From NCBI GenBank assembly GCA_019787685.1, contig JAHNUO010000013.1, positions 1,302,001-1,366,000 on the forward strand: DNA of 64,000 nucleotides, read 5' to 3'. Of the stretch, positions 47,316-58,923 are shown piece after piece (the stretch's first letter is position 1; each line of letters begins with the position of its first letter). The position numbers and the translations under genes were made by a program. Source of the DNA: Chiua virens. Its lineage: Eukaryota > Basidiomycota > Agaricomycetes > Boletales > Boletaceae. The notes beneath the pieces were generated by a model. The model made no database searches and had not been told where the DNA came from. It was given only the letters and a program-made list of their open reading frames with translations.

Positions 47316-49411
47316 ATGTCTCCAGAACAGACTAGCCCTCCCGGCAACATGGCGGCAGACCAGCTGAAGCATCCTGCCGACCCTGACATTCCAAATTCCA
47401 AACCAATCGTCATCGGCATCTACGGCATTCCCGGCTCTGGCAAGACCTTCCTGCTCAACAAACTCACTCTAGAACTCAAAGATTCGGGGCATTTTTCCTT
47501 CTATGAAGGCTCTGCCATGATTTCATCCCTCGTTTTCGGCGGCCTCGAGGCATTCCACAAGCTGCCTGAACACGACAAGACCAGATACCGCCAACTCGCC
47601 ATTACCACGATCGGCAATGAATGCGCTACCACCGGCCGTGCCGCCATTATCGTGGGCCACTTCATGTTCTGGGCCGAAGGGGAGGAGGCAGGAAAAGTGG
47701 TGTGCACCAGGGACGACCTGAGCACGTACACTCATATCATTTACCTGGGCGTCCCAGCCGAGGTGATTGCCCAACGCAGACTGGACGACTCGGAAAGGAC
47801 GCGCGCGGCTGTATCCTGTTGAACACCTTCGCAGATGGCAGGAGGAGGAGAAGACACAGTTGCACCGTCTCTGCATAGATCACGGCATCTTGTTCTCGGT
47901 GATCGGCTTGGGTCGGTCGTCAGACCTTGTGGCAGATGTTTCGGCACTGGCACGCGACTTCCGGGTCCACACTGAGGAATACAACCTTCGCCGTGCCAAG
48001 AGCATTTTGGACCAGGCGCTGGGTCACGGGTTGGAGAAGTTGGAAACGGTCTTGGTTGTGGACGGGGACAGGACGTTGGCCGCGGCGGATACCGGCCCGC
48101 TGTTCTGGAGGATGGTTGCCAAGTCTCGGGGCTCTGAGGAGGGGGATCTGTTAAAGGAATTGTTTAGCGGCCCGCTGGGATATTCATATGCCGCCTTTCG
48201 CCAAGCCAATTTGCTGTACGAAGAGGTACACCGCGACCTGCACTTCAGCGACCGTTTGCGATGCCGTAGCAGCGGAAGTGACTCTGTACCCCGAGTTCCT
48301 GGAGCTCCTGAAGCAGGTGGAAGCATCAGAGCACGTCCGGGCGGTTGTTGTCACTTGTGGGCTCGCTGTCGTTTGGGAGAGAATCTTGGAGAGAGCAGGC
48401 CTCACCAGGATCAAAACCATCGGGCACCGGACCTATCAGTAACAATGCCGTCGTCGTCAACGCTGAGGTGAAAGCCGCCTTGGTCGCTCATGTTCACAAC
48501 GTTCACCACTGCCATGTCTTTGCATTCGGAGATAGTCCTCTGGACCTCGACATGTTATCCAAGGCGGATAAAGCCATTGTCGTGGTCGGTGAGGATCAGA
48601 CTCGGAGCAAGACCATGGAGGCGGCGCTGTTGGATGCTATCGATAACGGTGGTCTTCGAGCGCGGCAAGTCCTGCTGCCCAGCAATGTGTTGCCGCGCTT
48701 GGATACCACCAGGCTTCCCCTGGTAGATATCACAGATCCCGAGTTCATCGAGTCAGTCTTCCGCCGGCCACGTTGCCCCAGTCCTCAAGTCCTTCACGCT
48801 ACGTCCAAGAGCGCTGCCAAACTTCTCATGACGCCAACTCGCGACGCAACCATCGCCGGTCCGGCTCTCAGAGATGCCCATCGTCGTGTTGGGTGGTATT
48901 TGGCAATGGAGTTCCTTGCAGACCTCATCGGCCTCGAAGAATACCGAATTCCCACACGTCCAAGGCCACCAGACAGAGGGGCATCGACTCATCCATGAGC
49001 AACGCACGCTGATCATCGCCCTAATGCGAGGCGGAGAAGCAATGGCCTTTGGCGTCAACGACGCCTTCCCGCTTGCCATGTTCGTCCACGCCAAGCGGCC
49101 TGAGGAGATCCTTCCAGACCATGTGGAGCAGCAGCACACCGTGTTGTTGGTAGACTCAGTGATCAACAACGGGAACACGGCGATGCAGTTTATCCGGCGC
49201 GTAAGGGACCTGCATGCCGGTGCTCGAATCGTGGTAGTGGCCGGTGTAGTTCAGTCCCAAGCCATCACTGGGGACGGACCACTCGCGCGGGCACTTGTCC
49301 ATGACGCCAATCTCAACATCGTAGCGCTCCGCCTCTCGGACAATAAGTATACCGGTAGAGGGCACCACAGACACGGGGAACCGTCTGTTCAATACCACGG
49401 ACATAGCTTGA
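47316..49411 (+). pseudogene. P-loop kinase / HAD / uracil phosphoribosyltransferase fusion gene, frameshifted
   Basis: Three domains in a row. An N-terminal P-loop kinase fold (GIYGIPGSGKTFLLNKL; uridine-kinase or adenylate-kinase-like). A middle HAD-type phosphatase (VVDGDRTLAAADTG, then HVFAFGDSPLDLDML). A C-terminal UPRTase-like domain (ALMRGGEAMAFG, VLLVDSVINNGNTAMQFI, and GTTDTGNRLFNTT just before TGA 49409-49411). The combination suggests a pyrimidine-salvage role. The frame changes at about 47800-47812, 48225-48262, 48422-48424 (extra G), 48951-48953 (extra C) and 49360-49362 (extra G). The 21.9-kb copy lacks the 48.42-kb extra G. Pseudogene or error-rich sequence. Confidence 0.8.
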
Positions 49412-49832
49412 ACTGTTTGGGAATTAGTGATTAGTAGATGCTCCATTGAGCCATCAAGCAAGCCTATGTTTCTCAGCTGAATAAAACGACGCCGATGAGC
49501 GTCTGCGAGGTTATTAGATAATTCACATGCCTTCCTTTCCATGGCGGATGTTTGCACCTGTCATCAGCAATGTTGCATCCTGCGCTAGTACCGCTTGTTG
49601 AACCCATATTCATTGATTGGTGAATACGGGAGAACTTTATTATGAGCCACTGCCTGGCAGATTCGTTATTCCAATTGGGGGCCGATTGGTCGGTCCCGAC
49701 TCCGGTCAACAACCCTTTCTGGATTAGGATAACAGGAGGACAGAAAAAGTATTATTGATTTTTTCCTCTGAATTTCTGTAAACTAACCTTCAGTGGAAAA
49801 AATAATTCACAGGCTGAACTACTGAAATTAGG
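49412..49832. other. 3' flank of the kinase-HAD-UPRTase gene
   Basis: No gene. The stretch near 49676-49715 ('ccgattggtcgg...tcaacaacc') recurs at about 21640-21675 at the end of the deleted gene copy, so it belongs to the duplicated unit. Confidence 0.5.
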
Positions 49833-50434
49833 CTAATTTACTGTCCACGTCACACCATTCCAAACACCATTTCGATATCCCGCGTCAAGAGGGACCCCTT
49901 GTGAAGGAAGTCAGGGAGGATGATGGCACTCGCGCGAGACGCATATACTTACAAATCAACATGTAGTCACCGGGCGCAATATCACTTGGGATTACGACCC
50001 GACTAGTGCCGGAACTTCAGGCTGACGGCATGGGGGTCCTTCTCACATGACACGGTATCCGAAAATATCGAGTTCATGTTAGTCAGGTCTACGATTGGTA
50101 AATCTCGCCCTATGAACTTTCTAAACGGCGATACTGAGTGACCAGGGTAAGAGACGTACTGTAGTATTGGCTGGTCACTATCATACCACCCAAGTTGAAA
50201 CTTGCATCTAACCTGATCTTCCGGATTATATGGCGAATCCCTGTGAAGGAGGACTGAGGAAGTGAGTCGTACAAGAACGGTCGACATACCACTCGATTTC
50301 ATACGTCTGTCCCGCATGTATAGGATTATCCGAGAGGAAGATGGGGCTGAGTCGATAATATGGAAGTACAATGGGTTCTCCCTGTCAAACATGAGGTGAT
50401 GGTCACGAATGCAAGGAGAAAAATGAAATACCAT
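49833..50434 (-). pseudogene. Small beta-sandwich-like gene, left copy, with a start-codon-only first exon
   Basis: ATG at 50434-50432 is followed at once by a GTATTT donor; the acceptor CAG precedes GEPIVLPY. The spliced product begins M-GEPIVLPYYRLSP, then NPIHAGQTYEIEW-DSP, CKFQLGWYDSD, and near the end RVVIPSDIAPGDYMLI. The pattern (G-Q-x-Y/F-E-x-x-W, late P-x-D-I-A-P-G-D) recalls Kre9/Ig-like extracellular domains, low certainty. The frame breaks near 50010-50040, where the PSDIAPGD segment is in another frame. The inverted copy at 58924-59487 is intact at this point. Confidence 0.45.
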
Positions 50435-50639
50435 GGTAAGAACTCAAAGGTTGATGATAATCCGGAGCTAACTGAGAGGTAACGTATTTATAGCTCGCGA
50501 CTCCATATGACTAGAAGTGAAACAGACTGCTAGTGATCCTGTCAAGTTGAAACCATCAGGTGAACACATGATGCAGTTCGCAAGGGCTTGCACGGACGGT
50601 ATACGTGGCACTAGGATGAGCGATGCACTTGAGAGATGA

Positions 50640-51480
50640 GTTGTCATTGGTGCTTGTAATCGAAGATCGAAGATACGCTGGCCGCCCTGCCGCCTAGTCG
50701 CAATCCTCTCTTCCTCTGACGCGGCACTCACGCACGGGTAAACCCGCGGGTGTCCCCGCTGACCCGTACTCGTGCCAGTCATCAGCATCGCCGCCACCGC
50801 CATGTCATAACAACGGCAGTGACACCACATGGTCGGTGATGCATGTGACGTGTCGATCGCCACATCGTCCCGCACACGACACGATAAAGATACATTCACC
50901 ATCGACCACGCTCGCCCGACGACGCAATGGCCGGACCGCGGCGATTCGTTGCATCGTTGCCACTGTTTACCATTCACGACGACTCGGACGTGGGTCACGC
51001 GACGAACGTGACGTATGATGCATGATGCGTGACACAACACGTATGTGACGTGTTATTCGTCTTGTCGCCGAGGTTGTGCGGCCCCCGCCATCACCGGCAC
51101 TGATGCACGCGACGCGACGAGCAACACGTTTCATTAGTTATCACTGACGTTGCGTGACATTCGCCCCTTTTTTGTCTTTGGACTCCGGGTCCAATCTAGA
51201 AGGACTGGGCAGGCTAGGCAGGTGAAAACGGAAGACACAACAGCGCAGCAACGCGACATCGCGTTGTTGAGTCATTGTGTCGTTGTATAGTTCGCGACAC
51301 GCCAAGAAGAAAGCATTGATGATGGCCCGTCGGACCGACCCCGACTCGGAGACAACGACACCGGAGCAACAGTGTGGGGGCATAGAGAGGAGGGTGAGAT
51401 AAGAGTGCGATGGTCGATGTGCTGAGAGGGCCACGACGTGACGCAATGACACAAAAAGGTGGTGGATGAGCCGGCGAAAG
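50640..51480 (-). repeat. Dispersed repeats R1 and R3/R4, left-arm copy
   Basis: R1 about 50640-50870. Beyond it is non-coding sequence with many 'cgacg' and 'gtgacg' words, including the block 'ctttggactccgggtccaat' (51176-51195). The block recurs inverted at 58110-58130 and direct at 61400-61420 with small changes. No reading frame, terminal inverted repeat or target duplication recognised. Confidence 0.6.
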
Positions 51481-52456
51481 GAGAGGTGAAAGTAGAACGG
51501 TGTTGACGAAAAGGCGGCCGATGCCAGCATCTTGAGTCTGCACACTGAAAGGTAAAGTGGAGGACGAATCCCAAGGACTACCACGATCGTGTCCTTGAGG
51601 AAGAGATCATCAACCATGTCGACACCGCTAAGCACCACTGCGAAACGTACGTTCTTTCCCAATTGTGTCTCTACCGTCTCATTTCTGACGTCGTCCGCTC
51701 TTAGCACCTCCTTCAAGGACGCCTTGAACTTGAAGTACGGATTCTATGAGTTCCAAAACATCCGCGATTAGTACCGCGAGGTGACGTCGGCATGCACATC
51801 GATCTCGTCAAGTACTGGATCCGCACCTCGGCGCTGCTCATGGCTCCCTTTTCCCCACACCCCCGAACACATTTGGCTTGCGTTTCTGCGCGAACCCGAA
51901 TCGATCCAGCTTGCCCCGGGGCGCACCGTGGAATCGTACGCTCATCGAAGCTGGCGCATACACGCGCAGCACGCTCAAGATGATCCGTGACGCGGAGATG
52001 ACGCTGCTGAAGTTGTCTAAGGGCAAAAGGGGCAACAGAGACCGAGGTACGAGGTCGACGACGTGAAAGTGAGGGCGATCCTGATGGAGAGAGGGTTGAA
52101 CGTTGGTCAAGGATAAACGCGCGATGCCGTTCGTGCAAGCATTCAATGCAGGTCACATCGTTGTTGTTTTCCGAGGCATGCTGACGACTGCAACAGAAAC
52201 GTATGCAGGACTTTGGGGCCAAAGTTGCATTCAACCGAAGTCTGTCGTTCTCTGAGGCCCAAGTCCTGCACCGAGTTTTTGCCGTACTTGAAACGGTCGC
52301 TGGGCCTCGTGGACGCAGAAGTGTTCTTGGTGAATGACGCCCTGCAGAGAGACGAACTAGGTTTCACGAGAGTTACTGTAAACGTCATCAATGGACCGGC
52401 ACATGGTATTTGCATCATTTTTGTCGAATACTCCAAGAACAAGGCAAGTCCCTGCT
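51480..52456 (+). pseudogene. LeuRS 3' fragment
   Basis: Matches exons 8-11 of the LeuRS at 15.2-16.4 kb, but on the plus strand. It shows H-V-D-T-A-K-H-H-C-E-T, an intron with GTACGT donor, S-F-K-D-A-L, YGFYEFQNIRD followed by TAG where Trp belongs, and then L-D-A-E-V-F-L-V-N-D-A near the end. Several deletions and frame changes. It faces M28 tail to tail. Confidence 0.8.
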
Positions 52457-52565
52457 AGCTCTCATGCTTCAGGTTATCTATCCATGCCAAGACAACATAC
52501 ACATAAGATTATAACTATATCGACGTCTCGTTAGTGATCTATCGATTCTCATTCCGGAGGTCACG

Positions 52566-54483
52566 TTAGTAGTCTTTATCAGGAAGTTCAAATCCTGCAG
52601 CGTGCAATAATGTTGCAAACTGCAATAAAACTTCGATGAGCACGTACGCATGGCATCCGACTAAACACTCACCTGGACTCTGGAAATATACCGGACTTGT
52701 TCAAGGTCGTATCCTGGTCTGTCGCTCAAGTCACCTGGCATTACATGAGACAAGTCTGCTCAAAGCAGTATCAAGGGTACACACCACTGTTGTGATACAT
52801 TGGATCCGCGACTGACGAGAATATGCGACGCTTCAGTGTCGAATCGCATGAGGCGAACAAGACTTACTCGGTCCAGCGCGCTCAAAGACCTGCGTTGCAG
52901 CATATCCTTGCTCGTGGAAAGACTGGCGTGAAAAGCGTCAGCAGCCGATCCAACACGTTATACCTGCCATGATACACACCTGATGATCGCTGCAACAAGC
53001 GGCGGTGTACCCGACAGTCAACTCGGGACTGTATATCGCAGCAATATTCTTGACCAACTGCGCGACCTCTGGGGTACCAATACTGGGCATGGTCAGGTGA
53101 GTCCAAGTCGCAGCGCTCGCGGTGGCAGACGGGTAGATGCGATTGACGTACGATTGTGGCAACCCCAGCTGCGGCGGCTCGAGCGGTGCGTGGTACGCGA
53201 GCATATCCGCCTGTATCATAAGCGTCACGTTGGCATCCCGTGCACGCAACTCCCCTGCAGATTCGGTATGCATACGGCATCTGAATCAGTAAGGCTAAAG
53301 GACGAATATAATGAAGACGGGCACTCACGCGCATATGCTTTCGAGCCGAACAATCCTTGTTCTTCGCCGGCAAACGCGACCAGCTCGACGTTGGAGTGGA
53401 ATTGCAGGCCGAGCGCCTTGATACGATGGGCGATCGCGAGCAACGAGATAGTCCCAGATCCATCGTCGTTACCACCAGGTGCCTAGGGATGATGACAGAT
53501 GTCTCAGTATAAAATCACAGTTATGCACAACACAAAAACGCACGCGTGACGAGCCAAATGACCCCCGTGAATCGTAGTGACCGGAGATGAGAACCATTGA
53601 CTCCTGGTCTACCGTGCCGGCATATTTGCTTGACGCACAACAATGAACACCCACCGTCCAACGAACAGAAGCGCAAGTCGGAGAAAAAGACGTACCAGAC
53701 GACGTTGGGTGCAAAGCCCGACAAGAACGGCTTAAGCTCGCACGCAGCGCCAGTATTCTCAAACTGCTCCTTGAGCCACGCTGCGGCGACGCGCGACCCA
53801 TCTGCAAACGAATGACGCGACTCGATCCCGGACGTGCCGTCTTCGTTGGTCAGATAGCGAATGTCCTTGCCCATCCCGTCGACAGAGATGCCATTGACGA
53901 TGCTTGCAACGACGGGGTCGAATCCGAGAGAGGCGAGGAGCTTGCGAACGTGGGCGACGGCTTTTGCTGGGACGGGGAGGTAAGAGACGGGAGTGGGTGG
54001 AATTGGGGAGGCTTTCCAGTAGCGCGGGAGGAAGGTGGAGACCAGGTGGGCTGCTGCCTCGCCCGGGACGGCGACGAGGGCGGATCGGAGAGCGGGGTTA
54101 TGATGGAGCAGTGAGAGAACGGGCAGAGGTTCGGGTGCGAGGAGTACAGTCTGGTAGTCGCTTACCGACGGCACGACAGCATTCCCAGTACTAAGCCATT
54201 GGAAGAAATCCTGCACTTCAGCATCGTATTCAGTCGTCCTGAGAACGTCGTCGATGGCGGATTCTTGGAGCCAGACGAGCTGTTCGTTGTCAGACTCGGT
54301 TGGCAATGCCACGACCACTGGAGGGCTGTCGAGACCCGGGACAAACTCGTTCACGCAGAGCTCCGTGGGCTTGAAAACGGCCCAGTGATCGCCATAAATG
54401 CCATGGAAGCTGCTGGAAAGACAGGCTGGGATGGACTGCGCGACGACGTCGGCGTAGGGAACGGCGAGAAGAGCAGAGGTCAT
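52566..54483 (-). CDS. M28 zinc aminopeptidase (leucine-aminopeptidase type), secreted
   Basis: Removes N-terminal residues using two Zn ions. ATG 54483-54481; the first exon reaches about 53705, then short introns; TAA at 52568-52566. The hydrophobic start (MTSALLAVPYADVVAQS) is a possible signal peptide. Zn ligands in order: SGHYDSRG (His, Asp context), GGNDDGSG (Asp), FAGEEQG (Glu-Glu), QADMLAY (Asp), CCSDHQSFHEQGY (His). C-terminal DPMYHNSGDLSDRPGYD and HAAGFELPDKDY. About 190 residues precede the KDIRYLT-type peptidase start and may be a propeptide. It lies 165 bp downstream of eIF2D on the same strand. Apparently intact. Confidence 0.87.
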
Positions 54484-54647
54484 CGTGTGCAACTCGGACC
54501 CGCGACGGAAATGAGACCGAAGCTATTTGTACACGGAGTCTTATCTATCTACGGCATGATGTGAACGATACTCCCATGATTCAGGTCAGACGACGTTCAT
54601 GCTGATAAATAGCGTATCTCGGCCGTGTACAATGTGATGTGTCCGAG

Positions 54648-57001
54648 TCACTTCTTTCCGGACAAGTCAGACGACTCGATCCACTTCTTCGGAACTCCCC
54701 TCGAAAGCAGAAACTCGGTCACAGTCTTGATCTGTTTCCCTTGCACCAGTACTTCTAGCCCCGATGCTTTCCCAGGTGCCGGAGACACTGCCAACACAGT
54801 GAACAAGCAACCACGGCCCGCTCATCCGTGAATACATACCAGACGTCGCACATGCACACAACCGTCTGAGCTCATCCGCCATCTCCTCGCTCTCAAGGAA
54901 AAACGGCTCGAATCCCGTCATTAGTGTGCTTGCTTTTCTGCCCTGTCGAACTTTGACCACCACCGAAATTGGTTTCAACTGTCCCTTCCTATCATCCACA
55001 TACCTTATAAGCTTTCCTTGCATTGTCAGGAAGGATGACGTACTTGAGTACTGGATCTTTTCCCTCTGCCCGTATCTCGTACCAACTCTGCATCTTCTCT
55101 GATAATCTCCGGACAACATCTTCTCGCTTCAGGAATTCGACGCTCTCAGCCGCCTCGCCTTTTGCACATACCGTTGAGAGTAACACATCATCTGTCCCGA
55201 CATTGACGTACGACTGATCTCGAGGGTTCGTGAGCTGGCGAGCGACGATGTACGTGTTCACCATCGACTTCAAATCCGAATAGCTATACAGCGCCGTGGA
55301 GCTGTACCACATTGCATCAACCAAGACGACGTCAGCAGGTTTCCTTCGGGATGAGATTGGGGAACACGCACTTGAACCCTCCCTCGGTGAAAAAATTGGC
55401 GGATCCGCTGGCAGCATGTGGTTTCCACAGCTCCTTCACCTCCATTTCTTGCACCTTCGACCTTTCCTCTTCCTCCTTCCTCCCTCTCTTTTCCTCCTTG
55501 ATCTGTATGTCCCGAAGCGACGTATACGGCTGATGCGCGACCACATCTGGATGAGTGGCCAACACACTCAGGACAATTGGCTCCGGTTTGATATCTTTCA
55601 GTGACAATACTCGTTGTTTGTCCAGCAGCTTGAAGAACGCGAGCAGAGACTTGTAACTAGAATGCTTGATGTCGATGGGCGGGTAAGACGACGTCGCTTC
55701 ACTGGATGATGCCTGAGATGATTCATTGAGGGAGGGTTTGCGAACAAATGCAGGGCGGAAAGGCAGGATGAATGATGAATAGAAAGTGCTCGCCGTATGG
55801 GAAAAGAGGAGGACGTGAGAGAGGCGAATGCGGTCTTGATGGCTTGCAAGACGGAAACGCGCAAGATATCAGAGACTTCTGTTACGCTTTCAATCGGGGC
55901 ATAGTTTCCAGCAGATAGATCTCACCTTCCTTGGAGAAAGCCGGCCCACTTGGAGCGGAGGTCGGGATTTTGGAAACAGAAGCGGGCGTCAGCGATTCGG
56001 CCGGTGGCGAAGCAATAGTAGCAGGGATAGCGGCGCCGCTCAACCCGCTCGGATCGCTGGCCACCACATCGTCGGAAACCACGGACACTTGCCTTTCGGA
56101 GGCGCCAGTTGGGTCCGATTCTGGTGACGCGCTCTCGTCGCTTGCTTCGTCTTCCTTGATTTCGATTCCATTTGGAGGGTCACCCTTGCTTCCCATATCG
56201 AACAAGTGATCTTTCCAGGTGTGCAACACGTGAACGGCCTTTCCCTTTGCACCTGCCTTCAACGTGTCCGGGTCCACTGCCAGTCGTCCGACTGCAAGGG
56301 GAAGTACAGACGTTGGGGTAGACGCGGCTGATCGTTGTACGATGCTGATCAGCTGTTGCGGTACTACAGTCGAACTGGAGACTGAAACAACTACATGTAT
56401 GATTGGACCCAATACCGCCAGTCGCGTGAGGTTTGTCCCTGACAAATTGCTAGGTACTTGGCGTGGACTTACCACCAGGAATCATGAGATCAGCACCCCC
56501 CACAAGGACTGGAATGACTGCTGCCGGTGTGGAGATCCAAGGAAGGATGTCGTATTTCTTCCATAGAGTGTAGACTAGACAACGACGCGATATATGAGAT
56601 GTCCCGAATACGCCGTATGCGAAGACAATGCAGCAATACCTGTCGGTATAAGGTCATCTGCGCCCTTTCCAATGGTGAACCACAGCGGATCTCCCTCTGG
56701 CGACAGATAAACGACCTGAGCGTAATCAATGAGGCCGTTCGAACGACAGGTGATGTGGAGACTCACGCCAGGATCATCGGTATAGGTTGAGATCTTTTGA
56801 GACATGAGTCCGTCTGGTACGAGCAGGTCTCCATGTTCAGGGGATATGTCATACGCTTGTATAACGCGCTGCTTCAGCTTGCGTCTATCGGAGCTGCGAA
56901 TCGGTGCTGTCGATTGACCATTTTTAACTGCAGATGTCAGACGTTTTGATAACTGAAGACATACCTGAGGTCTTGATATTCGACAGTGGTTTCTTGAACA
57001 T
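54648..57001 (-). CDS. eIF2D / Tma64 translation factor, one probable frameshift
   Basis: Non-canonical initiation and 40S recycling factor. ATG 57001-56999 (MFKKPLSNIKTS, first exon to 56965). N-terminal MCT1-like part RSSDRRKLKQRV, ISPEHGDLLVPDGL. PUA core YLSPEGDPLWFTIGKGADDLIPT and PLAVGRLAVDPDTL, HTWKDHLFDMGSKGD. SWIB/MDM2-like helical part YSYSDLKSMVNTYI. SUI1 domain ISVVVKVRQGRKASTLMTGFEPF, ending TEFLLSRGVPKKWIESSDLSGKK, stop 54648-54650. Near 55799-55801 the frame shifts between SLTSSSFP and ASTFYSSFILP, as if one C of a C-run were lost. Confidence 0.87.
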
Positions 57002-57074
57002 TGTTGATAGTCATCAGCATCGAACATGTCAAAGTTGTAGATACATAGGTAAATTATGACGTTTACGGTAATCG

Positions 57075-57560
57075 GGTTTTCTGAAGTCTCTACGATCGAT
57101 GGCGTGAAGCTTTCGTCTCTCTGCCGACCACCAAGAACGCTTCTGCACCCACAAGACCCAGTGACCGTGTCAAGTACGGCAAAGACTCGGCCAGCCTGAC
57201 TTGGGCCTCAGAGAACGACAGACTTCGGTTGAATGGAGCAGCGATGTGCTTGCCAATGTCGGCGGTGACTTCGCGGTACCAATCGCGGATATTTTGAAAC
57301 TCGTAGAAGCCGTACTGCAAGACGTCCTCGAAGAAGGTACTAAGAGCGGACGACGTTAACAATGAGACCGTAGAGGCACCATTAGGAAAGAACGTATGTT
57401 TCGCAGCGCGTTTTGGCGATGTCGAAGTGGTTGATGATCTCTTCCTCAGGGACGCGTTCGTGGTAGTTCTTGGGATTCGTCCTCATTTTGATTCGTCTTT
57501 CAACGTGTCCTCCCAGTGTGCAGACCCAAGAAGTTGGCATTGGCCGTCTTTTCATCAACA
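57075..57560 (-). pseudogene. LeuRS fragment in the right arm
   Basis: Minus-strand pieces of LeuRS: YGFYEFQNIRDWYREVTADIGKH joined by a deletion to FNRSLSFSEAQ and YLTRSLGLVGAEAFLV, and upstream exon sequence to about 57560. Mirror of the plus-strand fragment at 51480-52456. Confidence 0.8.
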
Positions 57561-57599
57561 CCTTTCTACCATCTTCACTTTCACCTCTCCTTTCGCCGG

Positions 57600-58700
57600 T
57601 TCATGCCCTGTCATCCACCACCTTTTCGTGTCATCGCGTCACATCGTCCATTGCCTCTTTATCTTGCCCTCCTCTCTATTCCCCGCGCTGTTGCTCCATC
57701 GTGACACACGTCGCGGTGTCGTTGTCTCCGAGTCGGGGTCGGCCCGACGGGCCATCATCAATGCTCTGCCCTACCTCGCTTCTCCTTCTCTGTTTGCTTT
57801 GTCCCTTTGGTGTCCCTCGCCTTTCCTCACATTGCCTGACGACGACGACGACAACGCATAGTGGGGTTGTCTCGTCCTCGTCCTCGTCCTCGTCGTCACC
57901 TTCACCCTTATCCGAGCTACCCTCTACCCACGTCTCGCTAACGACGACGACGATACGCCGACCGCAATAGTGCGGTTGTCACCTTGTCACCCTCTCCCCT
58001 GGCGTGTCGCGAACGATACAATAACTCAATGACTCAACGCGATGGTACGCTGCTGCGCTATCGTGTCTTCGTGTCTTCCGTTTTCACCTCCCCAGCCAGC
58101 CCAGTTCTTCTATATTGGACCCAGAGTCCAAAAGCAAAAAAAGGGGCGAATGACACACAACGTCAGTGATAACGAATGCAACGTGTTGTTTGTCGTGTCG
58201 CGTGCACCATCAGTGCTAGTGAGGGGGCCGACAACCTCGGAGACAAGACGAATGACACATCATTGATCACTCACGTACTGTGTCCTGCATCATCTTCGTC
58301 GCGTGACCCGCGTTCGAGTCGTCGTGAGTGGTGAACAGTAGTGGTGAAAGAGGTGGTGGTGCCGTGGGATTGATGCAACGAATCGCGGCGGGCATTGCGT
58401 CGTCGGGCGAGTGTGGTCGATGGCGAATGTGCCTTGTATCGTCGTCGCGGCGTCGCGAAAAAGCCCCCGTCGCGCGCGTGATTGATACGCTTCGTCATTG
58501 CATGTGGCGTCACTGCCATTGCTATGACACCGCGGCGATGCTGATGGTGGCACGAGTACGAGTCAGCGCTAGGACACCCGTGCGTTTACCCGTGCGTAGG
58601 AAAAGCCCAGTGAGTGCCGCGTCAGAGGAAGAGAGGATCGCGAGAGGGTGGAATGACAATTTGAATTTGCCATCTCAAGTGCCAATCGATCATCTTCGAT
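57600..58700 (+). repeat. Dispersed repeats R3/R4 and R1, right-arm copy
   Basis: Inverted relative to 50640-51480. Contains 'gtcctcgtcctcgtcctcg' microsatellite-like units near 57875-57895 and the R1 block at about 58480-58700. Confidence 0.6.
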
Positions 58701-58923
58701 GTTCCTTAGTGCCACGTATACCGTCTATGCAAGCCCCAAATTGCGAACTGCATCCTGTGTTCACCTGTTGATTTCAACTCGCTACGCATGACAGGATTGT
58801 TGACAGTTTGTTTCACTCCGAGTCATATGGAGTCCGAGGTCCATCCTTCATACTCTCTGGCGAGCTATAAATACATTACCTCTCAGTCAGATCCAGATTA
58901 TCGTCAACCTTTGAATTCTTGCC

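Larger units (their letters stand above)
49833..52456 (+). repeat. Left arm of a large inverted duplication
   Basis: Order: small gene (minus), R1, C/G-rich repeats, LeuRS 3' fragment (plus). The same blocks occur in reverse order and opposite orientation at 57075-59487. The arms flank M28 and eIF2D (about 4.6 kb). Similarity is clear but imperfect, with indels of tens to hundreds of bases. Confidence 0.75.

Noticed and set aside
48230..48253. A 23-nt intron repairing the kinase-HAD-UPRTase frame.
   Set aside because: Too short to splice; a frame lesion is simpler.
50003..50434. A single-exon 143-codon gene.
   Set aside because: The unspliced reading is not conserved in the inverted copy, whereas the spliced reading is.
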